A stretch of 64,000 nucleotides of DNA from Trametes villosa (Eukaryota > Basidiomycota > Agaricomycetes > Polyporales > Polyporaceae). This document shows positions 23,722-33,116 of the stretch, one piece after another. The translations under genes were made by a program, and so were the position numbers. The number at the start of each line of letters is the position of its first letter. Positions within the stretch are counted from its first letter, which is position 1. Where the stretch lies: assembly GCA_002964805.2 (NCBI GenBank), contig PUDQ02000003.1, forward strand, positions 806,001-870,000, written 5' to 3'. The notes under the pieces are model-generated. The model searched no databases. It saw only the letters and a list, made by a program, of their open reading frames with translations, and was not told the DNA's origin.

Positions 23722-24307
23722 CTAATCGAACTTGACCTCCTTGAAGGGCACATAGATCGGTGTAACCGTGATCTTCTCGCGGTCCCACTGTTCGGAAACG
23801 AACGTCAGCTCTCTCGTACGCAACCCGGTGGCCATCAGCAATATCCATCACGCACCACCTCTCCAGACGTGTAGAAGACGTCTTTCTTGACGGTCTCCCA
23901 TACAGCTTCGGCGCTGTCGGCTTGCACGATAATGAACGAGCCGACCATCTTCTGCACAGCGTCGGGGTCGGTCGACTTGCTACCCGGGGCCAACAACCCA
24001 CCACCGACACCTAGTCAGGATATGGTGAGTGGAAACTCTCTACGCTTGTCAAATCACCGCAAAAACGCTGCCACACTCTCAGTTAGGTCCTGGCCTCTTC
24101 AAGAGGCGATTTCTACACCCCTACTAAGGGGCTCTAACTTCCCGGAGGACACTGAAGGCAGGGATAACTGTACTCACGGATCAAACCGCTTTGGAAGTGG
24201 GGACCGTTTTGCGCCAAGTGCACCGCGCTGTGCTTCACGCGCTGAGCGCCGGGCAGGTCCGGCGCATAAACGTGGAAGAGGTTGGTTGTGGGCGTTGGGT
24301 GGGACAT
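23722..24307 (-). CDS. YciI-like (YCII domain) protein 3
   Basis: The model is complement(23722-23787, 23856-24010, 24178-24307), predicting 116 aa. Elements: an N-terminal FHVYAPD strand, a helix with a central His (HSAVHLAQ), RVGGGLLAPG, KMVGSFIIVQADS, VWETVKKDVFYTSGEV, and a last exon starting WDREKITVTPIYVPF. Both introns fall at the same positions as in the copies at 5.6 and 7.8 kb, so the three genes are paralogues. The first intron (167 nt) is longer than in the others. A minus-strand TATATAAG box at 24375-24382 lies 68 bp upstream of the start. The activity is unknown. Confidence 0.82.
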
Positions 24308-25328
24308 CGTTGTCAGAGGTCGAGAACAGGAGCAAGGTAACGTCCCCGTCCGTGTCCCCGGGCCAAACTTTGAACTTATATACGCTCTAGATTTTCCGAT
24401 CGGAACAGGAGAAGCGGCTGGGGCCCGCCCGGTCGCGAGGAATAACACGGATACCTGACCCAAGCGTACTACCAATACTCACCCGAGCGGTATAACGCCG
24501 ACAGACGCTGCTCCAGGCTCGCGCAATTCCCTGGGTGAACCATTTGGGTACGCGGTGAGTCAGTGAATGTGAGATTCCCGGTATATATGCCGACCCGCCG
24601 GAGTTTTCGGAGTTCGTAAGTTCAGCAACAAGCCCACCCCTAGGAAAGTCTACAAATAGGCGTAGAGGTTGGTAATTGACGGTTGGTCGCGAGTCGGCGT
24701 ACGAGGTGAGTGCTTTCGTCTCGTATGAGCAATCAGAACTTACTTTTTCTCTTGATAGGTCGTAGAGTGAGCAGCCTAACCTTGGCACGAGAGTATGACC
24801 TCTGTCACGGCCGTTTTATGACGAACATAGCTCCACGATTTAATCAAGTGCGTCCCTCTATGACATTGTATTTTGTCGAGGATTTCAGGGTCCAACCTCC
24901 AAGTGCACGATCCTAAGAAGCCAGTTTGCGCCACTTCCCGCTCGCCCGTTGCTTGCTTCACAACTATAGCCTAAGTCCATTGTCTGCTCGTCCCCGAATT
25001 CTTCCACGTGGATGCCATAGAGCGACCGACCTCATGTCTTCACCTGGTTCCGGCAACTTACTCGAACGAGTCCGTGGGACTCCCACCGCTACTGCTGCTA
25101 CCGCAGCACCCATCGATCGGTGGCGATGCCGTCCGCATCGCACGAGTTATATACAGATGCTCGTCGGATTGCCTTCTCTAGCCTTGCTGCAGGGCGCTAT
25201 GGCCGCTCTTCTCTCGACACATGGGTTCCGCGTGTGCTGAGGCAGCTGTGGTCGTATATCTCGCCGAGGTCGTCCGACCATCGACCATCTTTCCACCCTC
25301 CTCCCCACCTGTACCTCTACACTGAGCC
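24308..25328. other. intergenic between divergent genes
   Basis: This interval lies between the divergent starts of YciI-3 (minus) and the coiled-coil gene (plus). Apart from the TATA box at 24375-24382 and a few short frames I see nothing. Confidence 0.5.
24375..24382 (-). promoter_or_regulatory. TATA box of YciI-3
   Basis: TATATAAG on the minus strand, 68 bp upstream of the ATG at 24307. Confidence 0.5.
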
Positions 25329-26599
25329 ATGGCCTCAACCACGAGCACCGCCGCGTCGTCGAGCCAATCCACCATAGCGGAGAATGTTATCACTAGCATG
25401 AACCGCTCGCTTGGCGAACTCCAGGTAAGTCTCCTAGCTCTACATCTCATATCCCCAGCCGCGCGGTCGTCTGTCCATTGATGGCGTTCAACCATGTTCT
25501 AGAACACCCTTGGTACCCTCAACGACGAGACCGTAGAGAGTATCCGACGCGGGGGTGAACAGTACATCGATGGGGAACTCAGCCGGTACGCTTGACTCGA
25601 AATCGTCGCTACCCGTGTCAGCCAGAAATAGTTGCTGAGTCCAGTGGCCCGATTCATTCAGGATCAGGAGGAAGATGGACGCGTCGGACGCTCAGCAGAA
25701 GGCCGAGGCACACGAGATCAATGGTACGTCAGGACTCACACCACATGCCCTAACCGGAGGACCCATCTGAGGGACTCGCACTCCAGCCCTCGTGAAGCAA
25801 ATCTTGGAGGAGGAGCTCGTGAAACAGCTCGCGGAACTCAGTGAGTCCACACGACACGAGCACGCTGGATGGTATTTTCATCTTTACCCCGCCGCACACT
25901 GTAGTAAACGCGGGCGTTCTGGAGGAGATCGACGACCTCGTCAAGGAGCAGGTTAGCGCGCAGCTGCCGTACTACCTCCAGCCGGCCCAGCAAGATGAGG
26001 TTCAGCGCCATAAGGATGAGTTGGAGGCACTCGAGCTCCAGCTGAAGAACGCGTAATTCATATCATCCGTACTGCTTGTGTACCGAACAATCTCATCCCG
26101 CGTTTCTCCTCTCCCTTTTCAAGCGAAAGCGTTCGCCACAACGCCGAGCTGCCAAGGGACCCGGATCTGAAGCTTTCGCCGCTGTACACTGCACGCGGGG
26201 CTGTGAGCGACAGTTTCCCGGTGACCCTGGGAGACCTCTTCAACATGCCAGGTGCGCACTAGCCCTCGCCACAGCCGCCGCCGTCCCCTGCCTTACGTAC
26301 TTACAACTGCCGGCAGAGAAAACTGCCGTCGGGCTCCTCCACGAGTACGGCCAGCCCGAGGTGATCGTCGCCGACTCCCGCGAGAAGAACGTGAACGCGT
26401 TCATGCGTCTCTGCGGCGTGAGTCGGTACCTCCTGGTACGGCCCCGCTCGTCTTCATGATTGTATGGCATTCCACTCACTTTGGGGCTTGCCCTCCTGAC
26501 CATTTGACCGGCCCTGTTAAATAGGATTCGGTGGACGGCGGGCCCCCGGTGCCGCGTAGCCCCACGACGGGTGCTACTCCAGGCGGAGGGCGGCGCTGA
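25329..26599 (+). CDS. hypothetical coiled-coil protein
   Basis: Exons 25329-25424, 25503-25585, 25671-25723, 25787-25840, 25905-26052, 26124-26251 and 26317 onward are all phase-consistent. The 3' end has two options: read on to TGA at 26459, or splice a ~107-nt intron (GTGAGT at about 26418) to reach TGA 26597-26599. The product is about 240 aa, soluble, with a Ser/Thr-rich start. Acidic/basic helical stretches follow (VKQILEEELVKQLAEL, EEIDDLVKEQV, DELEALELQL), predicting coiled coil, and a C-terminal motif around GLLHEYGQPEVIVADSREKN. Ending exon 5 at TAA 26054-26056 would give a 145-aa form, but the downstream exons then stay unexplained. There is no signal peptide or membrane span. I do not recognise the family. 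Confidence 0.6.
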
Positions 26600-27164
26600 A
26601 GGTTGCCAGTGGGGTCTCAGTGAAGGGCCGTGCTTGCACCTTGGATGTACTGTACGTTGTATTATAGGGTGTACGGTGGGTTGCCGGTACGTTGTTTGAT
26701 TTGTTTTACGATTGCGCTCAGGTTCGCTGTACATTGTAGTTCGTGTTTTGGAATTGATAAGTACTCCGTAGCGATGCTGCTGGAGTGTGCGTCTGGATGA
26801 GGCAAACGAGACTTGAAGGTGAGTACCTATGCGCGTGGTGTTTGAGCTATCGCTTGTGTTGCCATCGTCCTCCCCCAAGGTTCACATAGGTGCGAAGAAG
26901 CGTTCAGGCGCGCCGTGGACGAGCAAAGACAGGATACAATCATCTCTCCCAGCCTCAAAGAGCAAAACCTCGAACAAAACACAGGCAAGTTCTTGCGATA
27001 GCTGTTACATAGGCCGCGACGTCACTCCATGATTCCCGACTACCCCTGCGCCACACCATCCATCGGAGGTCGAACCTAGTAGGCTGCAAGACACATGAAC
27101 GTCAGCAAACTAACCCCGCACTCGCGCGAGCCAACCAAGCACGAACCGTCCCATCGGCACCCAC
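26600..27164. other. convergent 3' region
   Basis: This is the gap between the ends of the coiled-coil gene (plus) and the secreted-protein gene (minus). It holds T/G-rich sequence and no convincing gene. Confidence 0.5.
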
Positions 27165-27548
27165 TCAAGTATAGTTGCACTTCGTGACCGCATTGTTGCC
27201 TGCCTTGATCCCGTTCGTGCAGCACCAGTAGTGCTGCCCGCCGGTCATCACGTTCATGCAGTTGTCCTTCGTGATCCAGAAGTTCGCGCTGATCGTGCGC
27301 TTGTTGCTGCTCAGCCAGGTCGTGAACCCGTCGTCCTGCGCGCCGGCCATCGTCGGGCATGCGAGCACGCGCGCGTTCGAGATGTACGTGTCCGTGCCGT
27401 CGAAGAACTCCGCGTTGTGGACCGGGACGTTGCCGACGCCGCCCGAGATCGAGCCCGTCAGGCAGGCGATCGTGCCCCCCGCGAGCACGGACGGGGCGAG
27501 GAGGGTGGCCGCCGCGAGGAAGGCGAGGAGGTGGGTGGGGAAGGGCAT
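27165..27548 (-). CDS. small secreted cysteine-rich protein, copy 1
   Basis: This is an intronless 127-aa gene. The start MPFPTHLL at 27548 is chosen over the in-frame ATG five codons upstream because the paralogue at 57047 begins identically. A typical signal peptide (hydrophobic core LLAFLAAATLLAP, cleavage near SVLA/GG) is followed by a compact mature domain starting GGTIACL. Six cysteines sit in ACL, LACP, DNC, WCC and KCN, so three disulfides are possible. The motif FWITKDNCMN followed by HYWCCTNGI is shared with the two other copies. It is presumably secreted; the role (effector-like, surface or defence protein) is unknown. A TATAAAAG box at 27662-27669 lies about 115 bp upstream. Confidence 0.8.
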   Translation of the reverse strand: MPFPTHLLAFLAAATLLAPSVLAGGTIACLTGSISGGVGNVPVHNAEFFDGTDTYISNARVLACPTMAGAQDDGFTTWLSSNKRTISANFWITKDNCMNVMTGGQHYWCCTNGIKAGNNAVTKCNYT

Positions 27549-28100
27549 GGTTGGGCTGGTCACGGTGCGTGTGGGTGTGGGTGTATGCGCGGTTTTCGAG
27601 ATGTGGGTAGGTTTGGCGAATGGTGCGCTGAACCTGGTGTACTGGTGTCGCGAGGGCCTGTCTTTTATACTGGTTGAGCGGCCCCCTCAGTGCATGCGCA
27701 AGTACAGGGCGGGCACGGGCGGGCAGGGCGGGGTAGGTAGTAAGCCGGCGTGCTGGACTGCTCAGATCCTGGTCTTTGTCCGAGACACGCAAAGGTCATA
27801 GGTGCATGGGGCAACGTACCTCTCTGATGGCCAGCCCGAGCTGGTGACCAGTACATGCGCTTGATTCTCGCCGACGCCAAAACGAGCAACCTGGATGGGT
27901 TGGAAGGGGATGGTCGAGCAGCACAGCATTTCCTGTTGTGGATCCAACTCCGAGTTCGTGAAACCTAGACGATCCTTACGGGGTAGAAGCGAAGCTGTGC
28001 TGATCTGCGCTGGGGAGCTCGGGGGACACGAGTTTAGTCGGCATGTTCGCCCTGGGCTCAGGCGGCTACGGGCGAGCAGGACGAAGTGTTCCAGCGGATT
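27549..28100 (-). repeat. upstream part of an inverted duplication (partner 56500-57046)
   Basis: Read on the minus strand, this flank resembles 56500-57046 read on the plus strand in long stretches. Shared landmarks include CAGCACAGCTTC, CCCCGTAAGGATCGTC, GGTACGTT and CCTTTGCGTGTCTCGGAC. With the secreted-protein gene the duplicated block is close to 0.95 kb. Differences and small indels are scattered throughout, so the duplication is not recent. An ORF in this block is open in the partner but broken here. Confidence 0.75.
27662..27669 (-). promoter_or_regulatory. TATA box of secreted protein copy 1
   Basis: TATAAAAG on the minus strand, followed by GACAGG. The same context occurs at 56935-56948 upstream of copy 3, so the core promoter was duplicated with the gene. 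Confidence 0.6.
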
Positions 28101-28476
28101 TCATATCGATAGACCGTCTGGGTTTAATGCTGCTCCTAGACTTTGGAGCGTCCGAGCGCCCTGCGCACACGTTCCAGGCCGTACCACGAACACCCCGGGA
28201 ACAGTGCATACTGCTCTTGCCTAAAATCCGGGGCGAGTCAGTTATTTTGAACGTCTAAGTGTCTGAGAGCACTCCCCCCGGGCTGTCCAGAGCCGGTTCC
28301 CGAGACCCGTGGCAGTTTACGCAGGGCGTGAGAAACGAACTGACTCGTTCGAGAGCGCCACTGGCAGAGTAGTGACAACCAACTATCGCTAGCCTACGCC
28401 CCGTATCTCTCTATATCTGGGTAGCGACCCATTAGCACCGCTCGTAAACACACACGAAGAACACTCACCCCTCCAC

Positions 28477-28863
28477 TCAAGACCAGTCGCACTTCGTGAC
28501 GTCCGAGCTGCCCTGGTTGATCTTGTCCACGCAGCACCAGTGGTGGTCTCCGCCGATCTGGACGTTCAAGCACTGGTCGTTCGTGATCCAGAAGCTGGCC
28601 TGAATCGACTTGCCGTGGCCGTTGGTCCACTTCGACGTCTTGTCGGCAGGCCGGCCAAGCATCTCGCCGCAGTCAGTCGCGAAGGGGCCGCCGATGTAGG
28701 TGTCGGAGCCGTCGTAGAACTCGGGGTTGTGGGTCGGGATGTCGCCCACGCCGCCGTTGATGCGGCCATTGAGGCAGGCGATGGTGCCACCTGCCTGAAC
28801 GACGGTGGGGAGCATGGCCACGGGGAGCAAGACGATGAGTGCGAGGAAATTCTTGGAGAGCAT
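28477..28863 (-). CDS. small secreted cysteine-rich protein, copy 2
   Basis: Intronless, 128 aa, ATG 28863. The signal peptide (NFLALIVLLPVAML, cleavage near VVQA/GG) precedes the shared start GGTIACL. Cysteines are at ACL, TDCGE, DQC, WCC and KCD, matching the six of copy 1. The middle differs: a charged GRPADKTSKWTNGHGKS stretch replaces the copy 1 sequence between the second and third cysteine regions. It is more diverged from copies 1 and 3 than they are from each other. The decayed relic at 57.82-58.03 kb derives from this type. A minus-strand TATATAAG box lies at 28958-28965. The function is unknown. Confidence 0.8.
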   Translation of the reverse strand: MLSKNFLALIVLLPVAMLPTVVQAGGTIACLNGRINGGVGDIPTHNPEFYDGSDTYIGGPFATDCGEMLGRPADKTSKWTNGHGKSIQASFWITNDQCLNVQIGGDHHWCCVDKINQGSSDVTKCDWS

Positions 28864-28957
28864 GGCTGGAGATGCGAGAGTACGTGAAAATAATAAGGAC
28901 GAGATGCCTAGGAGTTTGGTAGCTTGACGCTGTAGGAACGGCGTATGCATGTAGGCC

Positions 28958-28965
28958 TTATATAC
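28958..28965 (-). promoter_or_regulatory. TATA box of secreted protein copy 2
   Basis: TATATAAG on the minus strand, about 100 bp upstream of the ATG at 28863. Confidence 0.5.
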
Positions 28966-30678
28966 TAGATACCCAAGCGTCTGTCGATACAAAACCCCTG
29001 TAGTCAGCATGGGCAGTTTTCAGTACGAAATGTGTTCGACTCGCTATACGAGTGGTTATGGTCGGGACGACATACCGCACGTACAGCCTTGGCTGAAAAT
29101 CACGCCTCTGAGGGGCCTTGACGTCTTTGTTTTCGTCTTTGTTTGTAGCCCGTGTACCTGCCCGATGATTGTTCCGCGAGGTCGGGGACGTCGCGCATGA
29201 TGCCCGGTGCAATTTTCCGGAGGCATTGCAAACGGGAGGAGGACGTGCGGGTCATCAGCAACCTACAATGATCTGCATATGAGCTAGTTTTTCAGGAGCA
29301 TGCTTAGCCGCTACTCACAGCGTGTTTCCTGGCCTTGTTGAACGACTGCTGCACTTTGAACAAGGTTTTGCGACGCGATGTTGTGTGTGAATCGCGATGT
29401 TCCTTCATCACCATGTAAGGAGCATACAAGCCCCTGTGACTCGTCTGCTCCCCATGCGGCTTCTGATCACTGTAGGGGTTGGAACCGTGGAGCTCATGTA
29501 CATCGCCGCACACCGTTGACTCGGTGCTGACGGAGACGAGCCACGACTCGGGCTTCGGAGACCCGCTATGTTGGCGGATTTCAGGTATCAGATTGTAAAT
29601 CAGCCTCGGGCACACCTGTCGGACATTGTCAGACGCATGTTGCTGTATGTGTAACAGCCGCAACTGTGATCCAAGTGGCTCACGTTCACTCAGGCGTATA
29701 CCCTGTGTCGCGCTACTTTTGCGACAGCGGCGGGAGTCTCGCATTCCGCAGAGGGTTCGACTCGTCGAAGTTTTTCATGCACGCGCAGATGACGTCCTCA
29801 CCACCTGACCTGGGCGTCGGTAACATGAAAAATTGCCATGGTGTATTTCGACGGACGTACTCGCTTCTTGACAAACTTGGAACTTAGCCCAGTAGTATCA
29901 CAACATCGCCAGCACTGCCTACCAACCCTCATTGCGGTCTAGTAGTAGCGGCGTCAGTTGAGCACCTGTGCACACTCAGCTACCCACTTACATTGACAAC
30001 CAATGGGCTCTCCTCAGTAAGTTAAAGAGCTAGCTATAGCCGAATGTTGGTTCGTCGGTACCTAGACGATGTATAATGTATGCACGTTGAGCGATGGAAG
30101 GAGTGTCCGCGCTGCGGTTCTGCACATCCGGCTTCCTTGCTACACTGACAGACCCTAGACCTTTCTGAGTGAGATAGAGCCAGTTACATACACCTCTCGT
30201 CGGGATATCCGCGATGACCATATGCGTCGAAAACAGTGGTAAGAGGTTCGGGACAAGGGGCGAATTCAAGCTGACGCTTACGTTCATGCCTGGTCGGCTG
30301 TCGGGCCGATAGTGAAGCGCCGGCGAGCTCGCTGCCAGGAACGGCGAGGACGACGACAACTTCACTCACGACCACTCCGCCGCGGACCATCGACCACCAA
30401 CGAAACTTTCAGTTTCTCCGCTCCCTTGATCTGTCCCAACGGCTGCCTGGAATAGGAGGCTCTGCTGACCTCGAGGGCGCCATCTGCTGGGCCGGCATGC
30501 CGATGGAACGTTCGCCGCCCACGCTGCTCGATGCCCCGATTGGCCTGCGCCCACATGCTCTCGAACTCTCCCCCATGATGATGGGCTGAGAATGGAGGAC
30601 GATCACGCCGAGACTGGCCCCGCAGCTCGATAAAATATACCGTCTTCATCCCTTGTTCGAGGTACTCTACCTACCACC
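28966..30678. other. 1.7 kb with possible gene remnants
   Basis: A minus frame at 29304-29744 (146 codons) contains a protein-like segment around PRLIYNLIPEIRQHSGSPKP. Another minus frame at 30030-30365 starts with a Ser-rich segment. I could not join them with splice sites and recognise no family. They may be exons of an unknown gene or a decayed one. Confidence 0.3.
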
Positions 30679-32809
30679 ATGTCCTCCGCCAACGGCCTCA
30701 TCTGCTTCACAAACTGCCTGCTGCCGACAGAAGACGGTGGACTTGTCCAGAAGGACCTCTGGATTGACGAGAGACGCGGGCTCATCCTCGACTCCCAGCG
30801 CACTTTCTTCGAGCGCAAGGAGAGGCCAGACAGGATCATCGACTTGGGCGGGAACATCCTCAGGTGAGCTTGCTTTAGCGCGTCTTCAGCATACCCACTC
30901 TAACGACGTTTTAGTCCCGGTCTCATTGACATACAGATTAACGGGGCATACGGCTTCGACTTCTCGGTGTACGAAGGCGACGATGAGGCATACCGGGCTG
31001 GGCTCAAACGCGTGGCTCAGAACATTGTCGAAACGGGGGTAACATCGTGAGGGTATATCTCGACTGCGCCGCCTCCGTTATCTCATTCCGTGTTCATTCC
31101 AGACTGCTACCAACAATCATCGTGAGTCTACTACTATCTTGCCATCGAAGACACGGCACCTCCCTCGAGATACGGTCGCAGTCCACCAGCCTCATGGGCC
31201 AATGGCATGTGGTGTTCGCGGCAAGCTGCTGCTATCCCTTCTAGAGAGCACAGCGCCAATGCCGCCGGATATAACGACCCTTGACCAAGGTCGAACTCTT
31301 GAAGCAAACTACAAAGTGCCGTCAATTGTAATTTGCTCCAGGTTTGTGGATCCATCGTCAGTGGTGCATGAAGTCGAGAGTCGCAACCAGCAATTCGTTT
31401 GAACCAGTCTGACATCTGTGCCGCCTAGTGCGATGGTCATGGGTCCCCTTCACGGATCTATGAGGCGCATATATGCGCGCTGTGATGATATTAGTCTTGT
31501 GGATGGAGCTTATTCCTCGGTATTTCTTCTCTTGCAAACAGCCCAACTGATATCGTAACAGACACAAGAACGGTCGCTATACCCCAAGCTCCTGCACCTC
31601 CTACGCCCGTACAGCGCGCCCAACTCCGCCACGCTCCTCGGCTGGCACGCCGAGGGGCCGTTCATCCAGTTCGCGAAGCGCGGCGCGCACGCGCCCCAGT
31701 TCCTCGTCCCCGCGAAGGAGGAGATCGCATCCTTCGAGGCCGTCTACGGCGCGGAGAACCTCGCAGAGACTGAGGACTGGCTCATGGCGGGCGACGCGCA
31801 GGACGCGCTCGGCGTGCGCGTCATCACCGCCGCGCCCGAGATCGACGGCGTCATGGCGTCCGTCGACGAGCTCGTCCGCCGCGGCGTCGTGTTCTCCATC
31901 GGGCACAGCATCGCGACGACGGACATCGCGACGGCCGCCGTGCAGCGCGGCGCGCGCCTCATCACGCACCTCTTCAACGCGATGCCGCAGCTGCACCACC
32001 GCGACCCGTCGATCATCGGCCTGCTCGGCGCGTCGCCCGCCGAGTCCCCGCGCGCGCCCATGCTCCCGCAGGGCGCGTCCGCGCTGCACCGCGTGCCGTC
32101 CGTGCTGAAGCGCGCGGCGGCGCAGGAGGGCGTGCGGGCGGCGTCGGAGGCGTTCGACGACGCGCAGACGACGCCGCCGCAGACGCCGTTGTTGCGCGCG
32201 CAGGAGGGCGCCGACCTTGGGCTGCAGAAGGGCAAGGTCGCGGACCTTGCGTTCGAGCGGCCGTTCTATGAGATGATCGTCGATGGAATACACTCGCACC
32301 CCAACTCCGTCCGGGTAGGTGCCTCCTCGTTGGGAGCGGTTGCTGTTTGCTTACCGGGTGCTCTAGTTGGCGTACTCGGCATACCCCGACGGCTGCATTC
32401 TCATCACCGACGGTATGTCCACTCGTGATGTAATCCACCCCACCCACTAACGCCACACACAGCCATGAAGATCCTCGACCCGAACCTCAAGGACGGCGTG
32501 CACGAGTGGCGCGACGGCAAGCGCTTCGTCAAGGCGGGCGACAAGCTGTACCTCGAGGGCACGGACACGCTCGCGGGCTCCGTCGTCACGCTCGACAAGT
32601 GCGTGCGCAACTTCTCGCGCTTCACGGGCTGCTCCTTAGGGGAGGCGCTCCGCTGCGCGACGTACAACCCCGCGCGCTGCCTCGGGCTCGAGCACCGCAA
32701 GGGCACGCTGCGCCCGGGCGCGGACGCGGACCTCGTCGTGCTCGACCGCAAGGGCAAGGTGCTCAGCACGTGGGTCGCGGGGCGGGAGGTGTGGACGAAG
32801 AAGAACTGA
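30679..32809 (+). CDS. nagA: N-acetylglucosamine-6-phosphate deacetylase
   Basis: Six exons (30679-30863, 30915-31046, 31103-31121, 31562-32314, 32367-32412, 32463-32809) predict 493 aa in consistent phase; exon 3 is a 19-nt microexon. Amidohydrolase landmarks are complete: PGLIDIQINGAYG, the metal-site GWHAEGPF, the histidines of FSIGHS and THLFNAM, and the catalytic Asp of LITDAM. The enzyme removes acetate from GlcNAc-6-phosphate in the cytosol, feeding chitin-derived amino sugar towards glucosamine-6-phosphate. A ~90-residue insert after THLFNAM, rich in Ala and Pro, is longer than in bacterial NagA, as is common in fungi. Intron 3 is 440 nt, far longer than its neighbours. The fungal DAC1/NAG genes are orthologues; pathway partners are not in this window. 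Confidence 0.93.
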
Positions 32810-33116
32810 GGGGCAGATCGGGAAGAGGCTTTTGTTGTAGTCGTATTGCACTGGGGATGGAAGGACTGGCCGGTAACATTAGTGCGTGTAAGATACGGCA
32901 TAGATTGTGGACAAATACAAGGCGGTCAGCGCGCCCCTTTTCGTTCCTTCTGTTCGAAGTGGCCCAGAAACAACACGACACAGCACGGAGACAAAAAAGA
33001 TGGAAGCAATGCGGGGCTACTCCGCTCTAGGCTAATCAAGACACTCCAGCAACAACTGCAAATCGTACACCCATCGTGAAAACCGCAACAAGTCCGCCCG
33101 AGAACCACGACTACGA

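Noticed and set aside
31134..31415. ORFs on both strands in the long deacetylase intron.
   Set aside because: They lack domains and would break the deacetylase frame; treated as intron sequence.
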